A stretch of 64,000 bases of DNA from Axinella damicornis (lineage: Eukaryota; Porifera; Demospongiae; Axinellida; Axinellidae): NCBI GenBank assembly GCA_963931865.1, contig OZ007511.1, positions 11,111,396 through 11,175,395 on the forward strand, in the 5' to 3' direction. Below, one piece after another: positions 9,785-19,840 of the stretch. The notes below the pieces were generated by a model. The model was given only the letters and a program-made list of their open reading frames with translations, was not told where the DNA came from and searched no databases. Position 1 is the first letter of the stretch. Every line of letters starts with the position of its first letter. The position numbers and the translations under genes are program-made.

Positions 9785-10336
9785 CTAGAGAGTTGACCTT
9801 TCGGCATTACAGGCCCCGCCCATTTTCGTGTTAGGGCGAATTTGGCTGGTTTGGTAGCTGGACTGGGCTGGTGAGAGGGAGTAGATGTGTGGCCAAAACT
9901 CTGTAACCGAGAGGTGAATGTGGAAAAGCATCCCTAGTTTTGCAGGGGGTAGGTTGACCTTTTGGAAAATGGCCTTGGCTTGAGTCGGTTTTAGTTGGTG
10001 TGCGTCGAATTTTTTTTGAAAGCCTAGGGTAGCCAAACCTCTGTTTTTGAGGGTGACAGTGAGTTTTGGGCTGTAGCCTGCAAGTGAGGAGAGCAGGTGG
10101 TAAATCCATCCGTAGTTTTTGGGCCTGTTTTGTGTGTGTATTGATGATGGGGTCAGAGTGTGGGTGGGGCCTTGGAGAGGGTCCAAATTTTCAGTTTCGT
10201 AGAGGGCCTTAAAATTGAGTTTTAGGGCATTTTCAAGCAGAGGGAGCAGTTTGATGCAAAGTATTGCTGAAACTTGTGTACGCTTTGATGCTGCCCATTT
10301 ATCCATCAACTTGGTTTCGGAGATCGCGGTACCCAT
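9785..10336 (-). CDS. Unrecognised 183-aa open frame next to a truncated LTR
   Basis: The frame starts at an ATG with a favourable AAACATGGG context and begins MGTAISETKLMDKWAASKRT. No family is recognised: there is no signal peptide, zinc-binding pattern or clear domain, and the C-terminal half is rich in Pro, Gln and Ser. It begins almost exactly where the truncated LTR of the neighbouring retroelement stops; TATTTAAG at the LTR edge would be only about 14 bp upstream of this ATG, too close to drive it. An A-rich run on the coding strand (9607-9631) about 150 bp after the stop could be the tail of an old retrocopy. It may not be a real gene. Confidence 0.25.
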   Translation of the reverse strand: MGTAISETKLMDKWAASKRTQVSAILCIKLLPLLENALKLNFKALYETENLDPLQGPTHTLTPSSIHTQNRPKNYGWIYHLLSSLAGYSPKLTVTLKNRGLATLGFQKKFDAHQLKPTQAKAIFQKVNLPPAKLGMLFHIHLSVTEFWPHIYSLSPAQSSYQTSQIRPNTKMGGACNAERSTL

Positions 10337-10337
10337 G

Positions 10338-11445
10338 TTTACTACCTTAAATACAGAGCAACAACAAAAGACCATACAGAACAGCAACAAAGGTAAGGAC
10401 AATACACAAAAGGAGTCGCCCTGCGCACAAAGGGGCTCCCTCCAATGTTGAGCAAACACTAATTAACACTATTTCACAGTTCTGGTCCTCCACACTCCAC
10501 CCCCCTTCTCCTGCAGCAAAACTGGTTTTGCTGTGATGGGTGCAGTCTTCACGATACTTCTCACTTGTGCAGCTTCAGCTTCGAGCTCCTCCCGAGCTCC
10601 CAAACACGGCCCCGGCCTGCAACACATGCAGACATGGCACACACGGCACACCTGGCACACGTACGGCGACACACGCCCCTTTCCGACCGACAAACACACA
10701 ACAATACAAACGCATGGCGACACACGCCCTCTGCGCTTTCTTGAACCACTTGCCCCGGCGACTTTTGCTCCTCAGCGTCCCTTGCCCTCTCTGGCAGCAA
10801 CCAGCGTCCCGCTCAGCGACCTCGCGCACTCTTGCGGCAACCCTCCGCTCCTGACGACCTTCGCTCTCTCGGCAGCTCACGCCTGCACAGTCGGTTTCGG
10901 TCTCGCTGCCTTCGCTCTCCTCGGCAGCCATGTCGCTCTTTCCCTGACTCGCGCTCTCTCTGTAGTTCTTGCGTTCCCTCTCTCTTGTGCTCAGCAGCTG
11001 TCGCACTATCAGCAACTCTGGTCTGCTGTTGCACTGACGCTGCTCTCGCGGGCCTCTCTCCTCGCTCTCTCGATGTTCCTGCTGCACACTGCGTGTGGGC
11101 CCTGCCTCCGACTGGCGGGCAGTGGATCCCTGTGGGCCCTGCCGCCGACTGGCGGGCAGTGGATCCCACCGCTGCCACCAAATGTAACAGACCCGAGCGG
11201 TATTAACTTGCAGCAGAAGAGTAATAACTGAATCGACTTCACAATCTTCACAATCCCAGAATCTCAGAATCTAACTACATACAAACCAAAGCAGTACTTA
11301 AATACAGAGCAACAACAAAAGACCATACAGAACAGCAACAAAGGTAAGGACAATACACAAAAGGAGTCGCCCTGCGCACAAAGGGGCTCCCTCCAATGTT
11401 GAGCAAACACTAATTAACACTATTTCACAGTTTTGGTCCTCCATA
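10338..11445 (-). mobile_element. Internally deleted Ty3/gypsy-like LTR retroelement
   Basis: Read on the minus strand, the 5' LTR (11445-11183, about 263 bp) starts TATGGAGGACC and ends TCTGTTACA. It is followed by TTTGGTGGCAGCGGTGGGATC, a layout common after the 5' LTR in invertebrate Ty3/gypsy elements. The internal part of about 690 bp encodes only a charged Glu/Arg/Ser-rich stretch that may be a gag remnant. A purine tract (GGAGAAGGGGGGTGGAG) then precedes the 3' LTR (10494-10338), which starts TGTGGAGGACC and is cut off after about 157 bp. The shared LTR portions are almost identical, so the element is young. No protease, reverse transcriptase or integrase remains. Confidence 0.65.
11095..11167. 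repeat. Two tandem 36-bp units (37-bp period) inside the LTR element
   Basis: The unit GTGGGCCCTGCC(T/G)CCGACTGG continuing to GTGGATCCC is present twice with one difference, immediately inside the presumed primer-binding end of the retroelement. Confidence 0.7.
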
Positions 11446-11857
11446 CTGCTAGCTAAGTCGATCTCTACACTAGGGTAGACCTTCCGCATTCGGTCTGGCC
11501 ACATGAGACTACGTAGCTTCCTGGTTTGCTTCGTTTCTTCGTTTTGTTTTATTTCTTACCTGTTTTGAGACGGCAGGAGGCAATAAAATTTGCATACCTT
11601 AAAATTGCCATGCTCATAAGATTATGACTGTTTATTCTCACAACTATAATTATAGCTAGCTATTACCATAGTACATCTATACATTTTCATTCTGAAATGT
11701 AATTTCTCTTCACTGAAAAACTAACACTTCTTAGTCAGAAGGCTATTGTGCAGTAGCTGTAGTATGGTAATTGGCCACTGGACAGGAGATCATGAGTGGC
11801 GGTTGTCAGTTGGTAGAATGTAGCTATAGTGCCAGTGTAAGCTGTGTGTGTGTCATC

Positions 11858-12339
11858 GATGCAGAAAGATATGTAGCTATTGGTTTTCAGTAACTGTGGA
11901 TTGCAGCCTTACATGCAGACTATAGCTATATATAGGCATCTATCACGATTTGCCTGGAGCAGATAGGAGATATAGCTACAGAGGGAGGACACGATCACGT
12001 GATGCACTTTTAATTGCGCTCGTAAGTATAGGCTGTACACTTGCACTGCGAAGTCGATTTAGTTGGGGCGCTATCTTCCAATTTTGAAGATTTTTGCAGT
12101 CGCAATACACTGATACTCAGTAGAGCTTTTACAGATCGAGCGCCCTGGTGTAGTCCACTGCTATGACCGAGTATTATTATTATACATTTTATATGCGTTC
12201 AAGAATGCTAGGAATGGTTACTAACCACGTGATTTTGTCAAGACATGATGTTGTGTCCTCCCTCCTCAAACCAACTCTGATGTAACTGGGTAGTATAATT
12301 ACTGCCAGCAGCATACGTGTGTAATATTCTCTTATTCAG
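11858..12339 (+). repeat. Conserved 5' block of methyltransferase gene A
   Basis: About 480 bp here is nearly identical to 20336-20814 upstream of gene C, up to and including the splice acceptor. It contains two CACGTG E-box cores (GATCACGTGATG, ACCACGTGATTT) and a GTAAGTAT donor-like site. Because it ends at the acceptor of the main exon, it should hold intron and perhaps promoter and first exon, but no convincing ATG-to-donor first exon is seen. An inverted fragment lies at 9100-9356. Confidence 0.6.
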
Positions 12340-13156
12340 ATCTACTACAAAGCCTTTATTTGGAGAAGAATACTCTGACAAGTTTGACCCTCAGGTGTAT
12401 CTGCGAATGTATTACACTGATAACTCTGACCCATTTCGGCTATTTCTTATGAAACAGTTGCACGATTTCTACCAGTCTTACGATTCAACTGCGTCAAAAC
12501 TCAAGATACTTGACATCGGCGCTGGGCCTGTCATTGCCTACACCATCAGTGCTGCACCCTATGCATCTGAGATTGTTCTCTCTGAGTATACCGAGGCAAA
12601 CCGCAATACTCTGTTAAAGTGGCTGAACAATGACCCTGAGGCTCACAACTGGACCCCCTTCTTCAGGTACATTGTGGTTGATCTCGAGAGCAAGAGCGAG
12701 GAAAAAGTGCCAGTTCGAGCAGAACTCGTACGTAAAGTTGTCAAAGCTGTTGTGCCGTGCGATGTTAACAGTGATCCACCAATTCCAGCACAGTATGTGG
12801 ATCAGTACGATATCATTACAGCTTTTCTTGTCCTTGCAGCAGCTTGTGCCACACAGGAAGATTACGTAGCTGCATTGGTTAGACTGCATGCCCTCCTTAA
12901 ACCTGGAGGTGCTATTGTGCTGTACGCATCTGAAATGAATGAACCACCTACACAACCTCCATTCTCATATCCCGTTGGGTCTCACAACTTCTTTGACTTA
13001 CAGCTTCCAAGAGGATCCATATCCACGTTGCTGGAACAGGCTGGCTTCTGTGATGTGAAGATAAGACCACTAGCAAGGCAGGGCTTACAGGTTGCAGAAG
13101 ACGAATACCCACCTTACGTCAGCTTCAACTTTGTAACTGCTTACAAGATGAATTAA
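12340..13156 (+). CDS. NNMT/PNMT/TEMT-family methyltransferase, copy A (main exon)
   Basis: The product is a class I SAM-dependent methyltransferase of the nicotinamide/phenylethanolamine/thioether N-methyltransferase family, which methylates small cytosolic amines or thioethers. The exon encodes about 272 residues. KPLFGEEYSDKFDPQVYL matches the family's N-terminal substrate-binding region. LKILDIGAGPVIAYTI is SAM motif I, followed by EIVLSEYTEANRNTLLKWL, then CDVNSDPPIP and the LHALLKPGGAIVLY post-motif. No in-frame ATG precedes KPLFG; upstream of it is an acceptor (TTATTCAG, then phase 2), so about 8-20 N-terminal residues lie in an unidentified first exon. An AATAAA follows at about 13226. 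The substrate cannot be told from sequence. Confidence 0.85.
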
Positions 13157-14361
13157 CTAAGCTCCTAACAATAATTATCACCAATATTGATGTCATGATC
13201 AGTTTGTATAGCTGCATGCTTGGAAAAATAAATATTGTGGAATGCTATAGTATAAATTTCACTAGGTCTATTAACACAGAGTGGTTATCGCGATTAGCAA
13301 CACAATACATACTTCAAGTACTTCACTTCCAAGGAAGAGGTTACTAATTTTTACTACATGTAGTGCTGTAGTCTTCAGTTAACAGGGCACATGCCACACC
13401 ATGCTACTTATAAACAGCGTCTGTGCATGACAATGTCATTGCACAATGTAAGCTACTAAATTGTCTAGCTAGTAAAACATGCATGATCGATGGTCCTATA
13501 CTCAGGGGTCTCGGTCCACTGCTGCTGCCTAACTACTGTCTCCAGCCAGTGGCAGGCTACATCCTGCAGTGTCTTGTTGGGAAATGACAATGGACGCTGG
13601 TGTCCATGGGAAGCTAAATTCAGGTAGACCCCGCCGTTGCAACCTTGAACATAGCTCTGCACGTACTACATCTTCCTTTGAGAGGAATTTGTAAGAGTCT
13701 AGCATGTATAGGATGCCTACCTGGTGGCGCAGGAGTAATAACTAATGGGCATATAATATAATCACTTGTAGGAATTCGAAGGTTGTCAAGGGTGTAGTCT
13801 GAGACTAATATATTTATCCACAGGTGATTATTTGAGGGCTGGATAGATCTCCATAGCATGCGTACCTGCTTAGGCTTCATAGACCATACTCCATTGCTAT
13901 GGTAAATGGTCTAAGTAAGATAGAGCCTGGAAGATAACCCATGCACATGAACATCATTGGGACGCTCGGCCAGTGTGTCATAATTGTTCTCGGGCTGTGC
14001 CCTCATCCAATTAACACTGCCCTCGGTTCCCAGAGTGTTTTTATGGCTCACATCAGGGCTCTATCCTTATACCATGGAATATGGAAACTATTTGATGTAC
14101 CACAGGTGATATATTATACCCATTACTCCCATTCCCAGGGGTTGACATGCACAGCTGTTGTATGTATACAGTGCATGAGTAATTTAGTATACATTGATAG
14201 ATGAATTACTGAGAGAGTACTGCATGGGAAATATCACCAAAACCTAACGCAGGTAAACAGACAAAGACTGCATGCACTGTCTGGTATCAGCTATAGCTAG
14301 GTATTGTAGCGGAGTGTCTGTTGATTGACTTGCAGCTGTATAATTCACTCTCATTTAATAG
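13157..14361. other. Spacer and presumed 5' intron between methyltransferases A and B
   Basis: The first part keeps the 3' flank shared by the family (CTAAGCTCCTAACAATAATTAT). The last 130 bp matches the sequence upstream of the pseudogene at 4855 (GTCTGTTGATTGACTTGCAG, then the TAATAG acceptor). No other gene is supported. Confidence 0.5.
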
Positions 14362-15169
14362 ATGCACTGGAAAACCCTTATTTGGAAAGGACTACCATGA
14401 CAAGTTTGACCCTCAGGCTTATCTGCAGATGTATTGGCCAGGCAACCCTCCACTATTTCGGCTCTTTGTACTGAAACAGTTGCACACATTGTACCAGTCT
14501 TACAAGTCAACAAGTGATGAACAGCTCAAGATACTTGACATTGGCGCTGGGCCTGTCATTGCCTACACCATCAGTGCTGCACCCTATGCATCTGAGGTCA
14601 TTCTCTCTGAGTACACTGAATCAAACCGCAAGGCACTGTTGCAGTGGCTGAAAAATGATTCAAAGTCTCACGATTGGATTCCCTATTTCAAACATGTTGT
14701 GGTTGATCTCGAGGGCAAGAGTGAGGAAGAAGTGCCAGTACGAATGGAGCTAGTCCGCAAAGTCATCAAAGCTGTTGTGCCTTGTGACGTTAACAGTGAT
14801 CCACCAATCCCTGCAGAGTATGTGGGGGAGTACGATATTGTCACATCCTTTCTGTGCCTGGTGTGTGCTTGCGCCACAGAGGAAGATTATGCAGCTGCCC
14901 TTGTCAGGCTGCACACTCTCTTAAAGCCTGGAGGTACAATTGTGCTGTTCTCAGTTGAAAGGAAACCATCCACACCAACTGCAGCTTCATACCCTGTAGG
15001 GTCTCATGAATTCTTTGACTTGCACCTCTCAAGAGAATTCATATCCAAGTCACTGGAATGTGCTGGTTTCTCTGATGTAACTGTGATGTCACTTACCGAC
15101 CATGGCTTGCAGGACCAACTTCCAGAGATTTTTGCCTTCAATTTTTATACAGCTCGTAAGAGATTGTAA
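14362..15169 (+). CDS. NNMT/PNMT/TEMT-family methyltransferase, copy B (main exon)
   Basis: Same family as copy A, but a distinct subgroup shared with the 4855 pseudogene and copy D. It reads KPLFGKDYHDKFDPQAYL at the N terminus and QLKILDIGAGPVIAYTI at motif I. Its middle carries EEEVPVRMELVRKVIKAVVP and CDVNSDPPIPAEYV, then LHTLLKPGGTIVLFSVE, and it ends in EIFAFNFYTARKRL. The exon is open from the acceptor (CATTTAATAG) to the stop, about 268 residues. The start codon must be in an upstream exon because the in-frame upstream starts are TTG-type only. Its 3' flank retains the TGGCTGAACTAAGCTCCTGA segment of the paralogs. Confidence 0.85.
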
Positions 15170-15443
15170 TCTTCAGTAGTGACATTAATTCACTTTACAA
15201 AATAATGTCATGTCTTTGACTGGCTGAACTAAGCTCCTGAACATAATGATCTGACTAATGTACATGTAGAAATCAAGGACACCTTTCAAAAAGTGCAGTG
15301 CGAGGGGGAAATTTCTCCCATCATTTTTAGGGCCTGAAACAAACTGAACTGTGAACAATGCCAATAAATTGCTAGAATAGCAGCATGCTGAATACACTAA
15401 CTGTCCAAAGTTTATAAGTGGACTATGAACGAGCAGCTACGAC
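15170..15443. other. 3' flank of methyltransferase B
   Basis: Contains the conserved family 3' segment near 15220-15245 and no further coding signal. Confidence 0.4.
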
Positions 15444-15491
15444 CATGAATAATAGCCGCTATAGACTACGTAGTCGGCTATATTATCCATG
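15444..15491. mobile_element. 48-bp micro-MITE, CATGGATAAT family, decayed
   Basis: Left end CATGAATAATAGCCG, right end CGGCTATATTATCCATG, central GACTACGTAGTC palindrome. The arms pair with small indels. The flanks (CTACGAC and CTACTGT) share only four of seven bases, so this copy is older than those at 8133 and 8416. Confidence 0.6.
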
Positions 15492-15768
15492 CTACTGTAC
15501 GACCAAGTATGCGTGACTATCTATATTGTGTGTGATTAATTCGGCGACGGAAAGGCAGCTGGTTGTTGCTGGTTGCTGGTTGTTGCTTTGCAGTAACTTT
15601 CTCCACGGAAAGAACGGAGCGGACTCGAGTAGCAAAGCAAACGTCCGTAAACTAGCTAGCTAACTGCTTCACGCAAATTGAATCGGAAGCGTGTCACCGC
15701 AGTTGAACCGCACCCGTACCGTATCACGTTAGGAAACGGGAGTTTTATTTTGTCCGCGCTCGACGTTG

Positions 15769-15776
15769 TATAAAAG
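15769..15776 (+). promoter_or_regulatory. TATA box candidate (TATAAAAG)
   Basis: A consensus TATAAAAG lies about 180 bp upstream of an ATG that opens a signal-peptide-like exon at 15953. The surrounding sequence is GC-rich, unlike most spacer here. Confidence 0.4.
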
Positions 15777-15952
15777 GAACATCATTTCACTACTTCCCGG
15801 ATCGGAACCAACCTTCGTTTAGCTCCTTTTCTTATCGCTTTTCAACTCTTTCGACTCAGCAGGCTGCTACTTTATTTAATATACGTTACTTGTATGAAGA
15901 AACTAGCTACAAAATATGTAAAACATACATGTAGATTGTGGCCGAAGCCAAC

Positions 15953-16034
15953 ATGTACAAAATGATAGCATCTGCAGTGAGTCTGCACATCGCCGTTTTT
16001 GCGGTCATACTATCAACTACTTGCAGCTGCAAAG
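15953..16034 (+). CDS. Orphan first exon encoding a signal peptide
   Basis: An ATG opens MYKMIASAVSLHIAVFAV, continuing ILSTTCSCK, which is a classic hydrophobic secretion signal. It ends at an AAAG/GTGGGA donor-like junction. A TATA box lies upstream. No downstream exon could be recognised before the dispersed repeat that starts near 16180. The same repeat follows the secreted DUF4430-like gene at 24533, so this may be the start of a decayed or diverged secreted-protein gene. No homology is visible in this short peptide. Confidence 0.35.
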
Positions 16035-16409
16035 GTGGGAGTGCCTAATGGTGCCATAAATTGAACTGTCCCAAAATTCTCCACGAAGAAATACAAGTAG
16101 TAATATTATAGCTTGCAGGCATGAAATAAAATTTAATGACACTGCAAGGAATGCAAAAATGTACTGCTCTATACAGACACCGGTCACTACACTGAAGTCT
16201 TGGATCTTGAAGCACTGAGGTGGAATGTAAGCTCTCTACTAGCATGCCAACTGTGAGGTGTAGACGTCTCATTCATTCACTGTCAGCATGCTGCACATCA
16301 ATTCCACCCTGATATTCTCTCTTGTGTGTGTGGTGTGGGGTGTGTGTGGTGTGGGGTGTGTGGGGAGGGGAGGAGTTGTTACATTTAGTGTCTCTTCCCG
16401 GAAATTAGA

Positions 16410-16690
16410 TGATCTAAGATTGTTCAGGAATTGCCGAACTCTCCACCAATTCCAGAGTACTAGTATGGAACAGCAGAGTTATGCTAGCTGGCACTTCTAT
16501 TATCAAGGGGCCACCTCATCTGCCCCCCCCCCCCCCCCCCCCCCCCCGAGAGTAGTATCCACTGGCAGTCCTGTGTATCACACCATAATAGCTACATTGT
16601 AAATCTATATAGCTACACTACAATGAAAGCAGGAAATACGTCCGGTACAATAATCACAAGGTGTAATGATATCCCAGTCCAGCATATTCC
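16410..16690 (+). repeat. Dispersed repeat, copy 1
   Basis: Matches 26505-26830 in the same orientation. Shared blocks include AGGAATTGCCGAACT, ACGCTAGCTGGCA-like, GAGAGTAGTATCCACTG, ATAGCTACATTGTAAATC and ACTACAATGAAAGCAGGAAA. There is no coding capacity. Confidence 0.7.
16523..16547. repeat. Uninterrupted run of 25 C
   Basis: A homopolymer expansion inside the dispersed repeat. The paralogous position near 26595 reads GGCCCCACCCCC. The length is error-prone in any assembly. The run could form i-motif or G-quadruplex structures. Confidence 0.85.
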
Positions 16691-17245
16691 TACTATAAAT
16701 GCTCTGGCTGTGTCTCCAACCAATATCAATACATTTTATGTGAAGTTCATCTCAGGGAACATTATTTTGTGTGTGCCAGGGATGTAAAGGGAGCCTGCGC
16801 ATGAAGGATTACTCAGTACCAATGCCACCATTTGATTAATTTTGGTGGTCACCTGTGCGGAACGGTAACACCTCGCTCTGAACAAGCTGTGCATTACCAT
16901 CTAAACATTCAGTGTGTCGGGCTGTGGAGCCCACATTTGTGCCTCAGAGCTTCAAAAATTCCTGCAAATATCCTTCCTAAACTTACGGCCATATACACCG
17001 AGAGTATTTGCGACTAGTTTACCAAGTACTTGTACCCGGGTAACCAACCAAACTGGAACAGTGTTTTGCCAGTGTTTCGTCTTGTTGCCATCATTACTCT
17101 ATATTGGTTTTCTTTTGATACCCTTCATTAACTTACCATCATTATTGTACTGTCATTGCTGCCTCTCTATGTTTCATGATCAGCTGCAGGCTTTGTAGTA
17201 TTAGAGTGCTAGGTTAGGGAGTGCCAGCCTAATAAATTACAGCTG
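16691..17245. other. Noncoding spacer
   Basis: No gene, RNA or repeat boundary recognised; open frames of 60-95 codons overlap each other and show no motifs. Confidence 0.4.
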
Positions 17246-17254
17246 ACATTGCAC

Positions 17255-17285
17255 TAGCCTCATTCCCAGGCGAGGAACGAGGCTA
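17255..17285. mobile_element. 31-bp minimal TAGCCTC-family element with exact 9-bp duplication
   Basis: The element is only the two ends, TAGCCTCATTCCC and GGAACGAGGCTA, joined by a few bases. ACATTGCAC is duplicated exactly (17246-17254 and 17286-17294). It is the shortest family member in the window. Confidence 0.85.
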
Positions 17286-17529
17286 ACATTGCACAAGCGC
17301 ATGAGTAGGGATATTAGTCTAGCTCGTTACAGTGGTGTTTGGTAGCAGATGTACAGCTGTATCCAACCTAGTGTGCCATAGTTGATGTGACCTAGCTACG
17401 TGAACTAATCTCATGTGGGTCAGACCCTTCCCGTGGCAATATAATTATACTGCTAGTCCAAATTGCGGTCCAAATTGCGGTCCAGAGTCCAGTCCACAGT
17501 CCAGAGTCCAGGTTTTACGATTACCCATT

Positions 17530-17670
17530 GGTATGTGGCCCTCCGTATTTCCTGGAACGGATCGGACCAGAACGTTCCGGATCGGAAACACCACCTTATT
17601 CCACGGAACGGACACCACCTTATTCCACGGAACGGACAAAGGTCAAAGTACAGTAGGACTGTCGCCCTGA
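17530..17670 (+). repeat. CACGGAACGG repeat, forward copy
   Basis: Contains two tandem CCACCTTATTCCACGGAACGG units and is the inverted partner of 19380-19535 (shared CTGTCGCCCTGAA, CTTTGACC, CCGTATTTCC). GGAACGG motifs also recur at the ends of the foldback at 8513-8910. Confidence 0.6.
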
Positions 17671-17935
17671 AGAAAGGTGAACTGAAGCTGTCATGAGGAA
17701 CGGGGGGTTTTGGACACACTTTTGACTTACACGCAGGATAGAGTGGACGAGTGTTTATGGAAGTTGTAACAGAGACTGAAGGAGCTGGTATTTGCCACGG
17801 AAAGACCCCATGAACTCAGCCTGACTTGAAACTGGCACCCCTGATTATTACTTTGTCATGGTAGTCATTCATTCAACTGTCAATGGCAGGTTTGTATTTG
17901 GTTGGAATTAGTTGAACTTGAGCCCATCATGTGCA

Positions 17936-17990
17936 CGAGCTAGTCTGGCGCATCGCACGGGGAGGGTCTGGAATCAAAACTGTATGCGTT
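17936..17990 (-). repeat. GGTCTGG hairpin repeat, copy 1
   Basis: CTAGTCTGGCGCATCGCACGG followed by GGAGGGTCTGGAATCAAA is the inverse of 18165-18225 (TTTGATTCCAGACCCTCC and CTGCGCCAGACTA). Related short hairpins occur at 60258-60312 and 62466-62522. Confidence 0.55.
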
Positions 17991-18164
17991 TTGTCGCTGG
18001 GGAATCTAATTAGCGTTCGTGAATACATTTTAAGGATCATGAATACATTTATACATGCAGCAAACACTTAGGCTTCAGTTCAAACCACAGGAAGTAATGC
18101 CGTAGTGATAGCTGGTTCTGCAATCTGATTGGGGCTTCACTCATGGTTGCAGCGCGACAAAAAT

Positions 18165-18225
18165 GTATAGGTTTGATTCCAGACCCTCCTTCCCGTGCGA
18201 GGGTCTGGCTGCGCCAGACTACACA
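18165..18225 (+). repeat. GGTCTGG hairpin repeat, copy 2
   Basis: CCAGACCCTCCTTCCCGTGCGAGGGTCTGG forms a local hairpin (arms CCAGACCCTC and GAGGGTCTGG), followed by CGCCAGACTA. Target-site duplications are not resolvable. Confidence 0.55.
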
Positions 18226-19100
18226 TGAGCATGGTAATACTGTACAAAATAGTTTTGCAACCAGTCCTGTACGCATCTTCTTTCTTCAGCCACCCACACT
18301 GGCCATAACTTTGCTTGCTGCTTTACATTCGGCTCCAGGTAGTAGGTTTCTGCTGGTGGCAGTCAACAAGTCATCTGTGTAAAGAATGAAATTCATAAGA
18401 AAATGAATCGGTAACTCAAATTAAGCCTGTCCTCAAGGGGGTTACCCCGTTTTAAGTTACGGTACTACACTTGTGCAGTAATCATCCTGAAGTATGCGTA
18501 CTTGTGCATGTAGACTCGTGCATGCCAGTGACTGGTGTATGCATACATGTGGATGCATCATGTCATCTTGTACTGTCCATGTGAGTTGAGTTATTGTGTA
18601 ACTGTTCTCTATGGACATCAGTTAGCTACTGGAGTACTCTGAACCCCTAACTCTATACTCACCATCATCACCCCTCCCACAGTAGACGCAATGCTTTGGC
18701 ACCGACAAGATCTCCAAAGGTGCTGGGTGCATGGCAGAGTGGGATCACGTATGCACGCTGTCATTCTGTGAACATTTTCCCCATGGGAGAAGGCTGCTCT
18801 GCACTTTCAAAGCGGTCTTATACTGACTGTGAGTAAATTACTTACAGACAACTATGTGCCTGTGCTCAAAACATTATGCAGCATCACCAAGAATATCAGG
18901 TTCAAGTCACTGATATGATAGTTGAGTCCAGTAGAGGTCTGCGTTTGCCGTCATTGTCAGTAGACACAGTACTACAGCAAAATTCTTTCAGTGTGCTGCT
19001 ACCTTTGTCAAGGTATTCCATGTCTACTATTGTACTACATGTCCAAGATCATTGGTACGTACAAGTAACAAGGTCAAGATTCTCCTCAGGACAAACTTTG
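18226..19100. other. Noncoding spacer
   Basis: No gene or repeat is supported. The 77-codon open frame at 18876 has no recognised motif. Confidence 0.4.
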
Positions 19101-19106
19101 GTAAGG

Positions 19107-19309
19107 TAGGGCGGGGTAATTCGGGCCACTTCAACGTCGCAACAGGAAAGAAGCATCCATTGGATTCTTGCTTCTAGTGAGTTGTAGGCAGGTTGAGTCC
19201 CTGGATATACATGGCCAGAAGTTTGCCTAAAGTCTGTCCGTTTTTAGTTACCGTTGACCTGAAGTTGAAGTGGCCCGAATTACCCAGTGGCCCGAATTAC
19301 CCCGCCCTA
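19107..19309. repeat. Foldback repeat, TAGGGCGGGGTAATTCGGG ends
   Basis: The left end TAGGGCGGGGTAATTCGGG is inverted at the right end as CCCGAATTACCCCGCCCTA. The right arm also holds a second internal GTGGCCCGAATTACCC copy. Arms of about 30-45 bp enclose about 110 bp of unique sequence. No clear target duplication is seen. Confidence 0.6.
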
Positions 19310-19379
19310 CTTTAGTCTCACGGGGCCAGACCTAACTGGTGGGAAGTTGTGAAGTCACATTCAATCCATCTTCATTGTT

Positions 19380-19535
19380 TCTGTCTGTCGCCCTGAACAA
19401 AGTAGTGGGCCTGGGGAGTGAAGTTGTAGTCCGAGCTGTACTTTGACCCTTGGTCCGTTCCGTGGAATAAGGTGGTGTTTCCGTTCCGTTCCGTTCCGTT
19501 CCGTTCGGGAAATACGGAGGGCTTTGGTATGTTAT
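19380..19535 (-). repeat. CACGGAACGG repeat, inverted copy with (CCGTT)n
   Basis: Inverse of 17530-17670. It carries a run of TTCCG units (about 19480-19506) that is absent from the partner, suggesting local expansion. Confidence 0.6.
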
Positions 19536-19549
19536 CTATCGTTAGTCTA

Positions 19550-19840
19550 TGGTCTAACTGACGCGCTGCCAGGACGGCTACTGGTGGTGTTCCCGGAATT
19601 TAACCGACAAGGACGCAAAACCATCACCATGCAGTAAGTAAGATTTGTGTAAGGCTAAACCGTTCATCCATACATGCGGGCGGGTGTTTCAGTTTCCATT
19701 GCTGATTTCGTTTTAGTTTCTTGCCCCGCTGACAGTTTTGAGGGTTTTAGCGCAAGTAGTACATGGCACTGTTTGTTGGTAACATGCAACTAGCCTGTTA
19801 TCAAACAAGGAACCGTCTATAAGTCAATCATGCGTATTTA
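19550..19840 (+). repeat. Dispersed repeat, empty-site copy
   Basis: Paralog of 8228-8985 lacking both the 40-bp and the 398-bp insertions. It stops where the large inverted repeat begins (19841). Confidence 0.75.

Noticed and set aside
10533..11231. 232-codon plus-strand open frame rich in Leu, Ser and Thr
   Set aside because: It is antisense to the LTR element's internal region, has low-complexity composition and no domain, and covers the tandem 36-bp units.
12168..12292. A possible first exon for methyltransferase A starting ATGACCGAG
   Set aside because: It stays open for about 41 codons but ends in a stop without a matching phase-2 donor, and the inverted copy near 9170 is frameshifted.
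12317..12339. Using the upstream GTG as the methyltransferase start (likewise TTG near 14321 and GTG near 20792)
   Set aside because: Animal genes start with ATG, and each of these lies 5' of a conserved splice acceptor, so the start is in another exon.
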